Assembly (NCBI RefSeq): GCF_019397265.1
Contig: NZ_CP068985.1
Coordinates: 6,440,001-6,504,000, forward strand
Origin: Nonomuraea coxensis DSM 45129
GTDB lineage: Bacteria > Actinomycetota > Actinomycetes > Streptosporangiales > Streptosporangiaceae
Direction of reading: 5' to 3'
Length of the DNA: 64,000 nucleotides
Shown here: piece after piece, positions 1-9,496 of the stretch
How positions within the stretch are numbered: the first letter of the stretch is position 1
How the letters are laid out: each line of letters begins with the position of its first letter
The notes under the pieces: model-generated
The model's input: only the letters and a program-made list of their open reading frames with translations
Databases searched by the model: none
Told to the model about the DNA's origin: nothing
Translations under genes and position numbers: made by a program

Positions 1-2
1 AC

Positions 3-1142
3 CCGCACGCTCCCGTCCTCGCGGCCGCCGGCGACACGCTCGTGGTCGGCCGGACCGGCCTGGACCACGCCGACATGCTGGTCTACGACATCGGCGGCGG
101 CTCCCCGGAACCGCGCGGCACGATCGACGGCAAGAAGTGGCGCATGCACCACCTGCGCGACCTCGCCCTGACCGCCGACGGCACCACGCTGTTCTCCGCG
201 GCCGACGCTCCCGGTCACTTCACCAGGTACGACACCAGGACCCTGGCGGCGACCGGCACCTACGGCGACGGCTGGGACGGGTATGCGTCAGCTGTCGCGC
301 TCGGCTCGGGCGGCGCCTACGTCGCCGCGGGACGCCAATGGGGCAGCGCCGACCTCACGCTCTACGACGCCGCGACCGGCACCGAGATGTTCGCGGCCGA
401 CCAGCCGGACGCCGAGCTCCTCCCGGACGGCCTCGCGTTCTCCGGGCCGGACGTCTTCGTGCTGCTGCGGAGCTCCACGGACCGGCTGCTCCTGTGGCGG
501 GTGACGGGCGTCGCGTTGCCGGCGTCCCGTCTGACGGTGACCGCCCCGGCGGACGCGTACCTCGGCTCGCCGGTCACCGTCGAGGGGCGGCTCACCCGTG
601 CCGACGGCGAGGCGCTCGGGCTCAAGCCGCTCACGGTGATCCAGTACCTGCCTGGCTGGACGAAATCGCCGATCACCGGCGTGACGACGCGGCAGGACGG
701 CACGTTCACCTTCCAGGACACGCCCGTCTTCGAACTGCCGCCGTACATCGGCGAGGTGATCTACTGGGTGTTCTGGGACGGCGACGACAGCCACCGCCGC
801 AGCAGCGCCTCCGCCACCGTGACGGTCCGGCACAGATCCACCCTCACCTTGGACGGACCGCAGTCGGGCGTCGTCGGCACGGCCATGGAGCTGACCGGCG
901 CGCTGACGGCGGATGGCGGCCCGCCCTCGCCGGGGGCCAACCTCACCGTGCGACGCAGCGTGTCCGTCGGCGACCTCGTCGGCAAGAGCGTCAAGCTGCC
1001 GCCGGTGACCGTGAACGCCGACGGCTCGTACACGTTCACCGACACGCCAGCCGTCGCCGGCAGGTACAGCTACCTCGTGTCGTGGTCCGGGGACGGCTTC
1101 GCCGGGCCGGCCGAGGCCGGCCATCAGATCATGGTCCAGTGA
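3..1142 (+). CDS. Secreted beta-propeller/Ig-like repeat protein, 3' part only
   Basis: The reading frame is open to the left edge, so the true start lies outside the window; 379 residues are visible. The first half has loosely repeated units ending in LVYDI, RYDTRT and LYDAATG, as in YVTN/WD-like surface beta-propellers. The second half carries two bacterial Ig-like domains of about 90 residues, each beginning with SRLTV/STLTL and ending in a D-G-x-F/Y-T-F-x-D-T-P motif (TFTFQDTP, SYTFTDTP). The domain mix suggests an extracellular or cell-surface protein, with the Ig domains as spacers. No catalytic motif is visible. It ends just before a strong hairpin terminator. The exact function is unknown. 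Confidence 0.7.
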   Translation, partial: PHAPVLAAAGDTLVVGRTGLDHADMLVYDIGGGSPEPRGTIDGKKWRMHHLRDLALTADGTTLFSAADAPGHFTRYDTRTLAATGTYGDGWDGYASAVALGSGGAYVAAGRQWGSADLTLYDAATGTEMFAADQPDAELLPDGLAFSGPDVFVLLRSSTDRLLLWRVTGVALPASRLTVTAPADAYLGSPVTVEGRLTRADGEALGLKPLTVIQYLPGWTKSPITGVTTRQDGTFTFQDTPVFELPPYIGEVIYWVFWDGDDSHRRSSASATVTVRHRSTLTLDGPQSGVVGTAMELTGALTADGGPPSPGANLTVRRSVSVGDLVGKSVKLPPVTVNADGSYTFTDTPAVAGRYSYLVSWSGDGFAGPAEAGHQIMVQ

Positions 1143-1143
1143 C

Positions 1144-1185
1144 CTGACGGCCGTGCCCGGGCATCGGACCGGGCACGGCCGTCAG
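1144..1185 (+). terminator. Perfect 17-bp hairpin terminator
   Basis: CTGACGGCCGTGCCCGG (1144-1160) is matched exactly by its reverse complement at 1169-1185 around an 8-nt loop. It begins 1 nt after the stop codon of the Ig-like protein gene. No U-tract follows, as is common in actinobacteria. Confidence 0.85.
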
Positions 1186-1238
1186 CCCGCCGCTCTCGTC
1201 GAAGTCCGCTGGAAGCGATACCGGGGCGTCACAGGCTT

Positions 1239-1268
1239 TTGAACGTGTTCAGCCAGCCGCGCTAGGCT
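1239..1268 (+). promoter_or_regulatory. Promoter of the SDR epimerase gene
   Basis: TTGAAC (1239-1244) and TAGGCT (1263-1268) are separated by 18 nt, a good housekeeping-sigma promoter. It lies 27 nt upstream of the ATG at 1296, which also has a GGGGGAA ribosome-binding site. Confidence 0.6.
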
Positions 1269-1295
1269 TGTCCCACTCACCGTGGGGGAAGCCGA

Positions 1296-2285
1296 ATGAA
1301 GATCGTGATACCCGGGGGAACCGGACAGGTAGGCACCATCCTCAGTCGCACACTGACCGCTGCGGGCCACGACGTCGTGATCCTGACCAGGCGGCCGATG
1401 CGCGATCGCGACGTCCGCTGGGATGCCGAGACACTTGGCCCATGGGCGAAGGAGATCGACGGCAGCGACGTAGTGATCAACCTGGCCGGACGCAGCGTCA
1501 ACTGTCGCTACACGCCTGACAATCTGCGGGCCATGATGGATTCGCGGGTGCATTCCGCCCGGGTGGTGGGCGAGGCGGTCGCGGCCGCCGTACGGCCTCC
1601 CCGGGTCTGGCTTCAGATGAGCACTGCCACCATTTACGCCCACCGCTTCGACGCCCCCAACGACGAGGCGACCGGCGTGCTGGGCGGCACCGAACCGGGC
1701 GTGCCGGGCTACTGGGCCTACAGCGTCGAGATCGCGAAAGCGTGGGAGCGGGCGCAGGAACAAGCCGAAACCCCGCACACGCGCAAGGTCAGCATGCGCG
1801 CTGCCATGGTGATGAGTCCCGACCGTGGCGGCGTCTTCGAGGTCTTGCTGCGGCTCGTGCGCCTCGGACTTGGCGGCCAGGTCGCCGGCGGTGCGCAATA
1901 CGTGTCCTGGATCCATGACCGCGACTTCGTCCGCGCCGTCGAGTTCCTGGCCGACCGGGATGACCTCGCCGGGCCGGTGAACCTCGCCGCTCCTGTCCCT
2001 TTACCGCAACGTACGTTCATGCGCGTGCTGCGCGCCGCGTGGGGCGTTCCGGTGGGCCTGCCCGCAACGAAGTGGATGGCCGAGCTCGGCGCGTTCGCGC
2101 TGCGCTCGGATACCGAACTCCTGCTGAAAAGTCGCCGCGTCGTCCCCGGTCGCCTGCTCGAAGCGGGCTTCGCCTTCGACTACCCGCAATGGCCGGAGGC
2201 CGCCGACGACCTCGTGCGACGCCTGCGCGGCGGGCCTCCTCGGGCGCGGCCGGGGACGCCGCTCAACGCGACAGGACCTGCGTGA
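1296..2285 (+). CDS. TIGR01777-family NAD(P)-dependent epimerase/dehydrogenase
   Basis: This is a 329-residue atypical SDR. The N-terminal nucleotide-binding loop GGTGQVG (about residues 7-13) follows a first beta strand. The family signature runs through VVINLAGRSVNCRY near residue 70, and the STATIY block near 110 occupies the place of the SDR catalytic Ser/Tyr region. The C-terminal part (VPVGLPATKWMAELGAFALRSDTELLLKSRRVVPGRLLEAGF) matches the DUF1731 tail of YfcH/SDR39U1 proteins. The substrate of the family is not established. The gene has its own promoter and a GGGGGAA site before ATG. Its last 23 bp overlap the convergent exporter gene. Confidence 0.88.
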   Translation: MKIVIPGGTGQVGTILSRTLTAAGHDVVILTRRPMRDRDVRWDAETLGPWAKEIDGSDVVINLAGRSVNCRYTPDNLRAMMDSRVHSARVVGEAVAAAVRPPRVWLQMSTATIYAHRFDAPNDEATGVLGGTEPGVPGYWAYSVEIAKAWERAQEQAETPHTRKVSMRAAMVMSPDRGGVFEVLLRLVRLGLGGQVAGGAQYVSWIHDRDFVRAVEFLADRDDLAGPVNLAAPVPLPQRTFMRVLRAAWGVPVGLPATKWMAELGAFALRSDTELLLKSRRVVPGRLLEAGFAFDYPQWPEAADDLVRRLRGGPPRARPGTPLNATGPA

Positions 2286-3003
2286 TCACGGTCTGCGCGA
2301 TGAGCCCGACGGCCGACACCGCGGCCACGACGAGCACGGCCGTCCGCACCTTGCCGCCGTCGAGGTGGCGCCGCAGCGGCCCGGACGCCAGGAATCCGAG
2401 CAGCATGGGGACGATCAGGGTCGCGCCCGTCGACAGGGCCCGGCCGGGCAGCTCCCCCACGATCGCCAGAATGGCCAGCGACTGCACCGCGCTCAGGAAG
2501 AAGAACATGGCGAGCGTGGCGCGGATCTGGGGCCCCTTGGCGGTCTGGTAGACCAGCGCGATGGGCGGCCCCCCGATACCCGTGGCGGTCCCGGTCACGC
2601 CCGAGACGAAGCCGGCCGAGGTGATGGTCGCGCCGTTGCGCGGCACGCTCACCGCCCTCGCGGTCAACGCCACCGCGACGAGCACCATTGCCGCCACGAA
2701 GAGACCACGCATGTATACGGAAACGTAGACAATGATGAGCGCACCCAGGACGCTTCCCGGCACCCGGCCCAGCACCGCGAAGCTCAGTCCCCGCCAGTCG
2801 ACCCTGCGCCACTCGACGGCCAGCGTGAACAGCGGCAACGTCGCGTTGACGACCTGGATGGCGCCCGGCATGAGGTCGGCATCGAGCAGGGTGAGCACGG
2901 GAGCCGCCACCAACCCCAGGCCGAACCCGACGCTGCCCTGCACGATCGCACCGACGAAAACCGCTGAACCACCAAGGATCAGCACCAATGCCGTATCAGT
3001 CAC
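2263..3003 (-). CDS. TauE/SafE family sulfite/organosulfonate exporter-like membrane protein
   Basis: This 246-residue protein is almost entirely hydrophobic, with about seven to eight transmembrane helices. It has the two-half architecture of TauE/SafE (PF01925): GAIVQGSVGFGLGLVAAP in the first half and the related TGTATGIGGPPIALVYQ in the second. Members export sulfite, sulfoacetate or related anions, or are uncharacterised permeases; no neighbour fixes the substrate here. It is monocistronic and convergent with the SDR gene. The start is the ATG at 3003, directly before the N-terminal helix. Confidence 0.88.
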   Translation of the reverse strand: MTDTALVLILGGSAVFVGAIVQGSVGFGLGLVAAPVLTLLDADLMPGAIQVVNATLPLFTLAVEWRRVDWRGLSFAVLGRVPGSVLGALIIVYVSVYMRGLFVAAMVLVAVALTARAVSVPRNGATITSAGFVSGVTGTATGIGGPPIALVYQTAKGPQIRATLAMFFFLSAVQSLAILAIVGELPGRALSTGATLIVPMLLGFLASGPLRRHLDGGKVRTAVLVVAAVSAVGLIAQTVITQVLSR

Positions 3004-3108
3004 GCAGGAGAGTCAACCATCTTTACGCAGAGTTGCCGTTCAACCACTTAACATGACCGCGCTCCCGTAGTGTTCCTTAGACGCCGACGTAGCCTGCGGA
3101 GTATGACG

Positions 3109-3423
3109 ATGAAGCCCAAAGCCACGACGATACGCGTCAGCGTCAAGACAAGAGATCGACTAGCTCGAATCGCCCGACAGGAGGGCCGGAGCATGACCGA
3201 GGTGCTCAACGACGCCATCGCGGATTACGAACACAAGCAGTTCTGGCAGGAGGTCAACGAACGGGTCGAGCAGGTCCAACGCGAGAACCCGGAGGGATGG
3301 ACCGGCTACCTGACCGAGCGCGAGATGATTCTCGGCTCGGCGCCGCGCACCCGTCGCATCGCGTCCGAATGGGAGGGCCTGATCACGATCCCCGAGGAGA
3401 AGAATGAAACTCACCCAAGGTGA
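3109..3423 (+). CDS. Ribbon-helix-helix antitoxin of a MazEF-like pair
   Basis: This is a 104-residue protein if started at the ATG at 3109, which has GGAG 7 nt upstream; an in-frame ATG at 3103 is the alternative. Residues 5-40 (TTIRVSVKTRDRLARIARQEGRSMTEVL...) fit a ribbon-helix-helix DNA-binding domain: a basic beta strand, then helices containing the S/T-x-x-E-V-L-N-x-A-I pattern. The acidic, charged C-terminal half would be the toxin-wrapping segment. The toxin gene begins inside its last 20 bp, the usual coupling of antitoxin and toxin. It probably represses its own promoter, as RHH antitoxins do; no operator could be assigned with confidence. Confidence 0.8.
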   Translation: MKPKATTIRVSVKTRDRLARIARQEGRSMTEVLNDAIADYEHKQFWQEVNERVEQVQRENPEGWTGYLTEREMILGSAPRTRRIASEWEGLITIPEEKNETHPR

Positions 3424-3739
3424 GATCTGGTTCACTCGCTACGACAGACAGCCGGCAGGGCGCGAGCAGGGGTTCGACCGACCCGCGATGATTCTCAGCA
3501 ACGACAGCTTCAACCGGTCCAGACTCGGCCTGGTCCTGGTGGCTCCGCTGACGTCGCGAGAGCGCGAATATCCCACGCACATCCGGCTGGATCCCGGCGA
3601 CACCGGACTGGCCAAGCCGAGCTGGGCAATGATCGAGCAGGTGCGGGCCATATCCCCCGACCGGTTCGACTTCCTCGTGGGGCATGCGCCCGAGAAGGTC
3701 GTTGCCCAGGCGATCACTGTGCTGCTGCGGATGTTGTGA
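3404..3739 (+). CDS. MazF/PemK family endoribonuclease toxin
   Basis: This 111-residue protein begins MKLTQGEIWF, the N-terminal strand of PemK/MazF (PF02452), followed by RPAMILSNDSFN and VLVAPLTSR, the conserved second and third blocks of the SH3-like barrel. LAKPSWAMIEQVRAIS matches the S-x-x-x-x-x-Q-I/V-R-x-I/V block with the conserved Arg. The family cleaves mRNA at short motifs; the specificity cannot be read from sequence. A GAGGAG ribosome-binding site lies inside the antitoxin gene, so translation is coupled. It is followed at once by a terminator, making this a compact two-gene operon. Confidence 0.88.
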   Translation: MKLTQGEIWFTRYDRQPAGREQGFDRPAMILSNDSFNRSRLGLVLVAPLTSREREYPTHIRLDPGDTGLAKPSWAMIEQVRAISPDRFDFLVGHAPEKVVAQAITVLLRML

Positions 3740-3741
3740 GA

Positions 3742-3778
3742 ATGCCGCCCGGCGAAACCAAACTTCGCCGGGTGGCGT
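3742..3778 (+). terminator. Hairpin terminator after the toxin-antitoxin pair
   Basis: A stem of 15 pairs (two of them G-T wobbles), with core CCCGGCGAA/TTCGCCGGG and a 7-nt loop, begins 2 nt after the toxin stop codon. Confidence 0.75.
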
Positions 3779-3820
3779 TGCCCATCGTGCCACACCTGGT
3801 CGTTGGCTAAGCTGCCGCTC

Positions 3821-4564
3821 GTGCGGTTCCCTTCGATCAAGCGCGCCCTTGTCCTCGCCGCGGTCCTGGCGATCTCCCTGCCGCCCGCTCCGGCCGGGGC
3901 CGCCGTCCAGGATCCGTTCCCCGGGAAGGCGGGCAGGCTGCCGGTCACCTCGTGCCCGGAGACTGCGATCAGCTCCGGGGGGATCCCGCGGACCCGGGAA
4001 TACCTCCAGACCGTCGTCACGTGCCTCAACACGTCGTGGCGGGCGTACTTCGCGAAGGCGGGGCGGGCGTTCGCGAAGCCCGTGGTGCGGTACTTCGACG
4101 AGCCCGCCGACCGGGTGTGCGGCGGGGACTGGCCCGCGCAGGCGGCGGCGTTCTACTGCGTGGAGCGGCGCACGCTCGTCTTCCCGCTCACCGGGCCCTG
4201 GATCGAGAACCGCACGGACCTCTATCCGCTCAAGGTGGCCGCCCACGAGTACGGCCACCACGTGCAACGCCTCCTGGGCGTCGGCCTCCCGAAGGCGCGT
4301 GAGAGCGCGGCGCGGCGCCGGTACGAGTTGCAGGCCGACTGCCTCGCGGGCGTGTTCCTGGGCAGCGTGCGGGGCTCGCTGGGGCGCACCGGGCAGGACT
4401 GGGCGGCCCTGGTGGAGACCGCCAGGGCGAGCGGTGACGACTTCGACGGCGTCCGCAGCCACGGCAAGGGCGTCAACCGCGCCCGCTGGCTGGAGCGCGG
4501 CCGCCAGGCGGTCTCCCCCGCCGCGTGTGACACCTGGTCCGCGCCGGCCGGGCACGTCGCTTAG
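3821..4564 (+). CDS. Secreted neutral zinc metallopeptidase
   Basis: This 247-residue exported protein has a Sec signal peptide (basic KR, hydrophobic ALVLAAVLAISL, cleavage near PAGA-AV). The zinc-binding motif HEYGHH sits in AAHEYGHHVQ (about residues 143-152). The following ELQADCLAG block supplies the third ligand region typical of the putative neutral zinc metallopeptidase family (PF04228-like). Four cysteines outside the catalytic helix suggest disulphides. The GTG at 3821 lies 7 nt after TAAGCT with no Shine-Dalgarno sequence, so it looks leaderless. Its physiological substrate is unknown. Confidence 0.82.
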   Translation: MRFPSIKRALVLAAVLAISLPPAPAGAAVQDPFPGKAGRLPVTSCPETAISSGGIPRTREYLQTVVTCLNTSWRAYFAKAGRAFAKPVVRYFDEPADRVCGGDWPAQAAAFYCVERRTLVFPLTGPWIENRTDLYPLKVAAHEYGHHVQRLLGVGLPKARESAARRRYELQADCLAGVFLGSVRGSLGRTGQDWAALVETARASGDDFDGVRSHGKGVNRARWLERGRQAVSPAACDTWSAPAGHVA

Positions 4565-4579
4565 GAGGGGAACGGCGAA

Positions 4580-4613
4580 GGCCGCCCGGCGGAGGGTGTT
4601 CCGCCGGGCGGCC
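4580..4613. terminator. Bidirectional terminator between the peptidase and acnA genes
   Basis: A perfect 14-bp stem (GGCCGCCCGGCGGA with its complement at 4600-4613) has a 6-nt loop. It lies between the 3' ends of two convergent genes and could serve both. Confidence 0.8.
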
Positions 4614-4712
4614 CTGCTGGATTCGGGTGGTTCCCCCGATGCGGGGCGCGTGAGGATCACGCCCCAACCCCCGGCCTCCGCCCGGCTCATGACCGGGCGG
4701 CGGCCAGGAAGA

Positions 4713-7463
<2,751 letters not shown>

Positions 7464-7530
7464 GGTGATTCGCCTCCTCATCAGACCGGTGTTCACTCAA
7501 ATCCTGCCGCACAGCCGGAACCACTCGTAC

Positions 7531-7546
7531 GTTAGGTACGCCTAAC
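7531..7546 (-). promoter_or_regulatory. Iron-box-like palindrome (IdeR/DtxR/DmdR type) before acnA
   Basis: GTTAGGTACGCCTAAC is a perfect inverted repeat of GTTAGG/CCTAAC. It matches 14 of 19 positions of the DtxR/IdeR consensus TTAGGTTAGSCTAACCTAA as I recall it. It lies 68 bp upstream of the acnA start, a sensible place for control of an iron-sulphur enzyme. Confidence 0.5.
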
Positions 7547-7565
7547 TCCACGGCCGCAGCGGATG

Positions 7566-7605
7566 TCTCGACGTCAAGATATTACTAGGATATCTCGACA
7601 TCAAG
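7566..7605 (-). promoter_or_regulatory. acnA promoter with two copies of a quasi-palindromic motif
   Basis: TCTCGACGTCAAG (7566-7578) and TCTCGACATCAAG (7593-7605) repeat at a 27-bp interval; each is an imperfect palindrome around GAC(G/A)TC. On the minus strand TTGATG (7599-7604) and TATCTT (7576-7581) are 17 nt apart, so one motif covers the -35 box and the other overlaps the -10. The second copy touches the stop codon of the upstream gene. Confidence 0.5.
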
Positions 7606-8334
7606 TTAAACCGGCGCGAGCCGCCAGAAGAGCAGTCCGATGATCGCCACCGACAGGACCGGCGCCAGGATCTTCTGCTCGAACTTCTTCCCCGTCTTGA
7701 TGCCGATCTTCCACGGCAGCAGGAACTTGACCCCGAGCGGCCATAACACCGGGCAGCCGCGCTCGGTCATGCAGTCACCCACGACGTGGATCAGGCAGCC
7801 GACGCCGACCGCCAGGCCGAGCCAGGCGTAGCCGACGCCGAGAGAGAGGAAGACGGCGTAGAGGCCGGCGGTCATGCCGATGTTGACCATCGCCGAGCCG
7901 AGCTTGTTGCCCGGGATGCCGACGCCGATCGCGCGTAACGCCAGGCCGATGAGCAGCACGACCATGATGTCGCGGCCGATCGGATAGGCGTTGGCCAGCC
8001 AGTGCGTGCCCAGCCCGAGCGCGACGGCGAAGGCCAGCGAGTGGGTGGCGCCCCGGTGGCCGCCGGCGAGCCAGGACACGGCCTTGCTCAGCAGCCAGGT
8101 GACCGGCCCGAAGGTCTGGGCGATCGTCGCGCTGGGATGGTCGAGGTCGGGCAGCATCGCCGCGCCCGCGCAGATGATGGCGCCGGCGATCAGCTCGGCC
8201 GGACCGAGCGCGCCGGCCATGATGCCGGTCTCGATGAAGCGGGAGGACTCGCTCAGCAGCGGCAGTGCGGCGAGCGGCGGCGCCAGCCCCAGCCAGGCGA
8301 TGGCCCCGGTCATCGCATGCGTGTGCCCCATCAT
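7606..8334 (-). CDS. YdjM-like membrane-bound metal-dependent hydrolase
   Basis: This 242-residue integral membrane protein belongs to the LexA-binding, inner-membrane-associated putative hydrolase family (PF04307). The conserved polar motifs are present: GHTH at the N-terminus, LPDLDHPSA, GGHRGATHS and HVVGDCMTERGCPVLWPLG, set between about five to six hydrophobic helices. The His/Asp set suggests a metal site; the substrate is unknown. Translation most likely begins at the ATG at 8334 (or 8331), 7 nt downstream of TACAGT on the minus strand with no Shine-Dalgarno sequence. The longer open frame up to 8697 is low-complexity and runs through a DNA repeat, so I left it out. Confidence 0.82.
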   Translation of the reverse strand: MMGHTHAMTGAIAWLGLAPPLAALPLLSESSRFIETGIMAGALGPAELIAGAIICAGAAMLPDLDHPSATIAQTFGPVTWLLSKAVSWLAGGHRGATHSLAFAVALGLGTHWLANAYPIGRDIMVVLLIGLALRAIGVGIPGNKLGSAMVNIGMTAGLYAVFLSLGVGYAWLGLAVGVGCLIHVVGDCMTERGCPVLWPLGVKFLLPWKIGIKTGKKFEQKILAPVLSVAIIGLLFWRLAPV

Positions 8335-8353
8335 GATCGGGACTGTACCCGCG

Positions 8354-8433
8354 TTTGATGGCCCGCGCTCCGCGCGGGCGGCTCGGTCGCTGGGACCTGT
8401 CTTTGATGGCCCGCGCTCGGCGCGGGCGGCTCG
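8354..8433. repeat. Two 32-bp direct repeats, each a hairpin
   Basis: The units at 8354-8385 and 8402-8433 both begin TTTGATGGCCCGCGCTC and differ by one base in the hairpin loop. Each contains GCCCGCGC-N3-GCGCGGGC, an 8-bp stem with a 3-nt loop. The period is 48 bp. They resemble dispersed intergenic palindromic elements rather than coding DNA. Confidence 0.8.
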
Positions 8434-8500
8434 CTCCCTGCGCTCCTCGGTCCAGGCGACGGCGCTCCCTCGCAAAGCCGGGAAACGCAGACCCGGGAAC

Positions 8501-8567
8501 GCAGACGAGGTCGTCTCCACGGCGACAGCACCCCCCAGCCCTGCCGACGCGGAACGACCTCGTCTGC
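8501..8567. repeat. 14-bp inverted repeat in the intergenic region
   Basis: GCAGACGAGGTCGT (8501-8514) is matched exactly by ACGACCTCGTCTGC (8554-8567) across 39 nt. It could be a terminator-like stem, a regulator site or a remnant of a mobile element end. Confidence 0.55.
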
Positions 8568-8618
8568 TCTGTTCAACGGCTCCATCCCCGATCCTGTTCC
8601 CCGATTTCGCAACTTTTT

Positions 8619-8634
8619 CGTGATCTGGCTCACG
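8619..8634. promoter_or_regulatory. CRP-like palindrome CGTGA-N6-TCACG
   Basis: CGTGATCTGGCTCACG has the CRP/GlxR architecture TGTGA-N6-TCACA with one substitution in each arm. It lies about 28 bp upstream of the padR -35 box. Confidence 0.4.
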
Positions 8635-8646
8635 TCGTCCGGAGTC

Positions 8647-8703
8647 TTGCTGACGACACAGTAGCGATATATCTTTGATGCATCGAGAACGAATCACGAT
8701 ATA
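8647..8703 (+). promoter_or_regulatory. padR promoter with candidate autoregulatory sites
   Basis: TTGCTG (8647-8652) and TATCTT (8670-8675) are 17 nt apart. The palindrome GATATATC (8666-8673) overlaps the -10, GATGCATC (8677-8684) is a second palindrome, and CGATATA recurs at 8697-8703. AT-rich ATAT-containing sites over the promoter are typical of PadR autoregulation. GGGGGAA serves as ribosome-binding site for the ATG at 8715. Confidence 0.5.
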
Positions 8704-8714
8704 GGGGGAAAGCT

Positions 8715-9464
8715 ATGAGTTCCGCACAGGCAGCGCCCGGCCCCTGGCCGGGCGCGCACGAGTACAAGCGAGCCGCCCGCGAGGCGTTCAAGGCCGTGGC
8801 CGACGCCTTTGAGGAGATGGGCGGCCACCGGAACCGCAGGCACGAGCACCGGCACGAGCACCGCGAGCGCGGCAGAAGGGGCGGGCCCGGCGGGCCGTTC
8901 GGTCCTGGTGGCCCGTTCGGCGCGGGCGGGCCGTTCGGCCCCGGTGGCCCCTTCGGGCCCGGCAGCCCGTTCGGCGGGCACCGCGGCTGGGGCGGCCGGG
9001 GCCGCAAGGCCAAGCGGGGCGACGTCCGCGCCGCCATCCTGGCCCTGCTCGCCGAGGAGCCGCGCAACGGCTACCAGATCATCCAGGAGATCGCCGAGCG
9101 CAGCGAGGGCGGCTGGAAGCCCAGCCCGGGCGCCGTCTACCCGGCGCTCCAGCAGCTCACCGACGAGGGCCTGGTGATCGCCGAGGAGAACGAGGGCCGC
9201 AAGAGCTTCCGCCTCACCGACGAGGGCCGCGCCTACATCGAGACGCACCCCGACGAGGTCCGCGCCCCGTGGGACGAGATGCGTCCCGACGTCGACGACA
9301 ACGTCACCGAGCTGTGGCAGATCGGCCGCCAGTCGGCCTTCGCGATGATGCAGATTCTCCAGACCGGGAACGACGCACAGATCCGCGAAGCGCGTAAGAC
9401 TTTGGTGGAGACCCGGCGCAAGCTCTACCAGATCCTGGCCGACGGCGACCCGGGCGACGAGTGA
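8715..9464 (+). CDS. PadR family transcriptional regulator with Gly-Pro-Phe-rich linker
   Basis: This 249-residue protein has three parts. Residues 1-60 are charged and His/Arg-rich; residues about 56-88 are a flexible linker of repeated GGPFGP units; the PadR winged helix (RGDVRAAILALLAEEPRNGYQIIQEIAERSEGGWKPSPGAVYPALQQLTDEGLV, about 98-155) follows, then a C-terminal dimerisation helix. PadR proteins repress multidrug, phenolic-acid or envelope-stress genes. The gene is followed 32 bp later by a DUF1707 membrane protein on the same strand, so the two probably form an operon. Autorepression is likely from the ATAT palindromes at its promoter. Confidence 0.92.
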   Translation: MSSAQAAPGPWPGAHEYKRAAREAFKAVADAFEEMGGHRNRRHEHRHEHRERGRRGGPGGPFGPGGPFGAGGPFGPGGPFGPGSPFGGHRGWGGRGRKAKRGDVRAAILALLAEEPRNGYQIIQEIAERSEGGWKPSPGAVYPALQQLTDEGLVIAEENEGRKSFRLTDEGRAYIETHPDEVRAPWDEMRPDVDDNVTELWQIGRQSAFAMMQILQTGNDAQIREARKTLVETRRKLYQILADGDPGDE

Positions 9465-9496
9465 CCCTGCGAGGCCCACGGAGCGAGGAGCCAGGC

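Larger units (their letters stand above)
8335..8714. other. 380-bp intergenic region without a convincing gene
   Basis: This region separates the divergent membrane hydrolase and PadR genes. It holds two 32-bp hairpin repeats (8354-8433), a 14-bp inverted repeat (8501-8514 with 8554-8567), a CRP-like palindrome (8619-8634) and the padR promoter (8647-8703). No reading frame here has actinobacterial codon bias. Confidence 0.7.

Noticed and set aside
3022..3054. Promoter of the toxin-antitoxin operon (TTTACG or TTGCCG with TAACAT)
   Set aside because: The spacers are 21 or 10 nt, outside the useful range, so no promoter is claimed.
8335..8697. N-terminal extension of the YdjM-like protein (about 120 residues)
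   Set aside because: The extension is low-complexity, includes a repeated AARAERGPS from DNA hairpin repeats, and precedes the conserved MMGHTHAMTG start.
8895..8990. Tandem GGPFGP-encoding DNA as a possible CRISPR-like or regulatory array
   Set aside because: The repeats are short, in frame with the PadR gene and have no spacer structure, so they are a protein linker.
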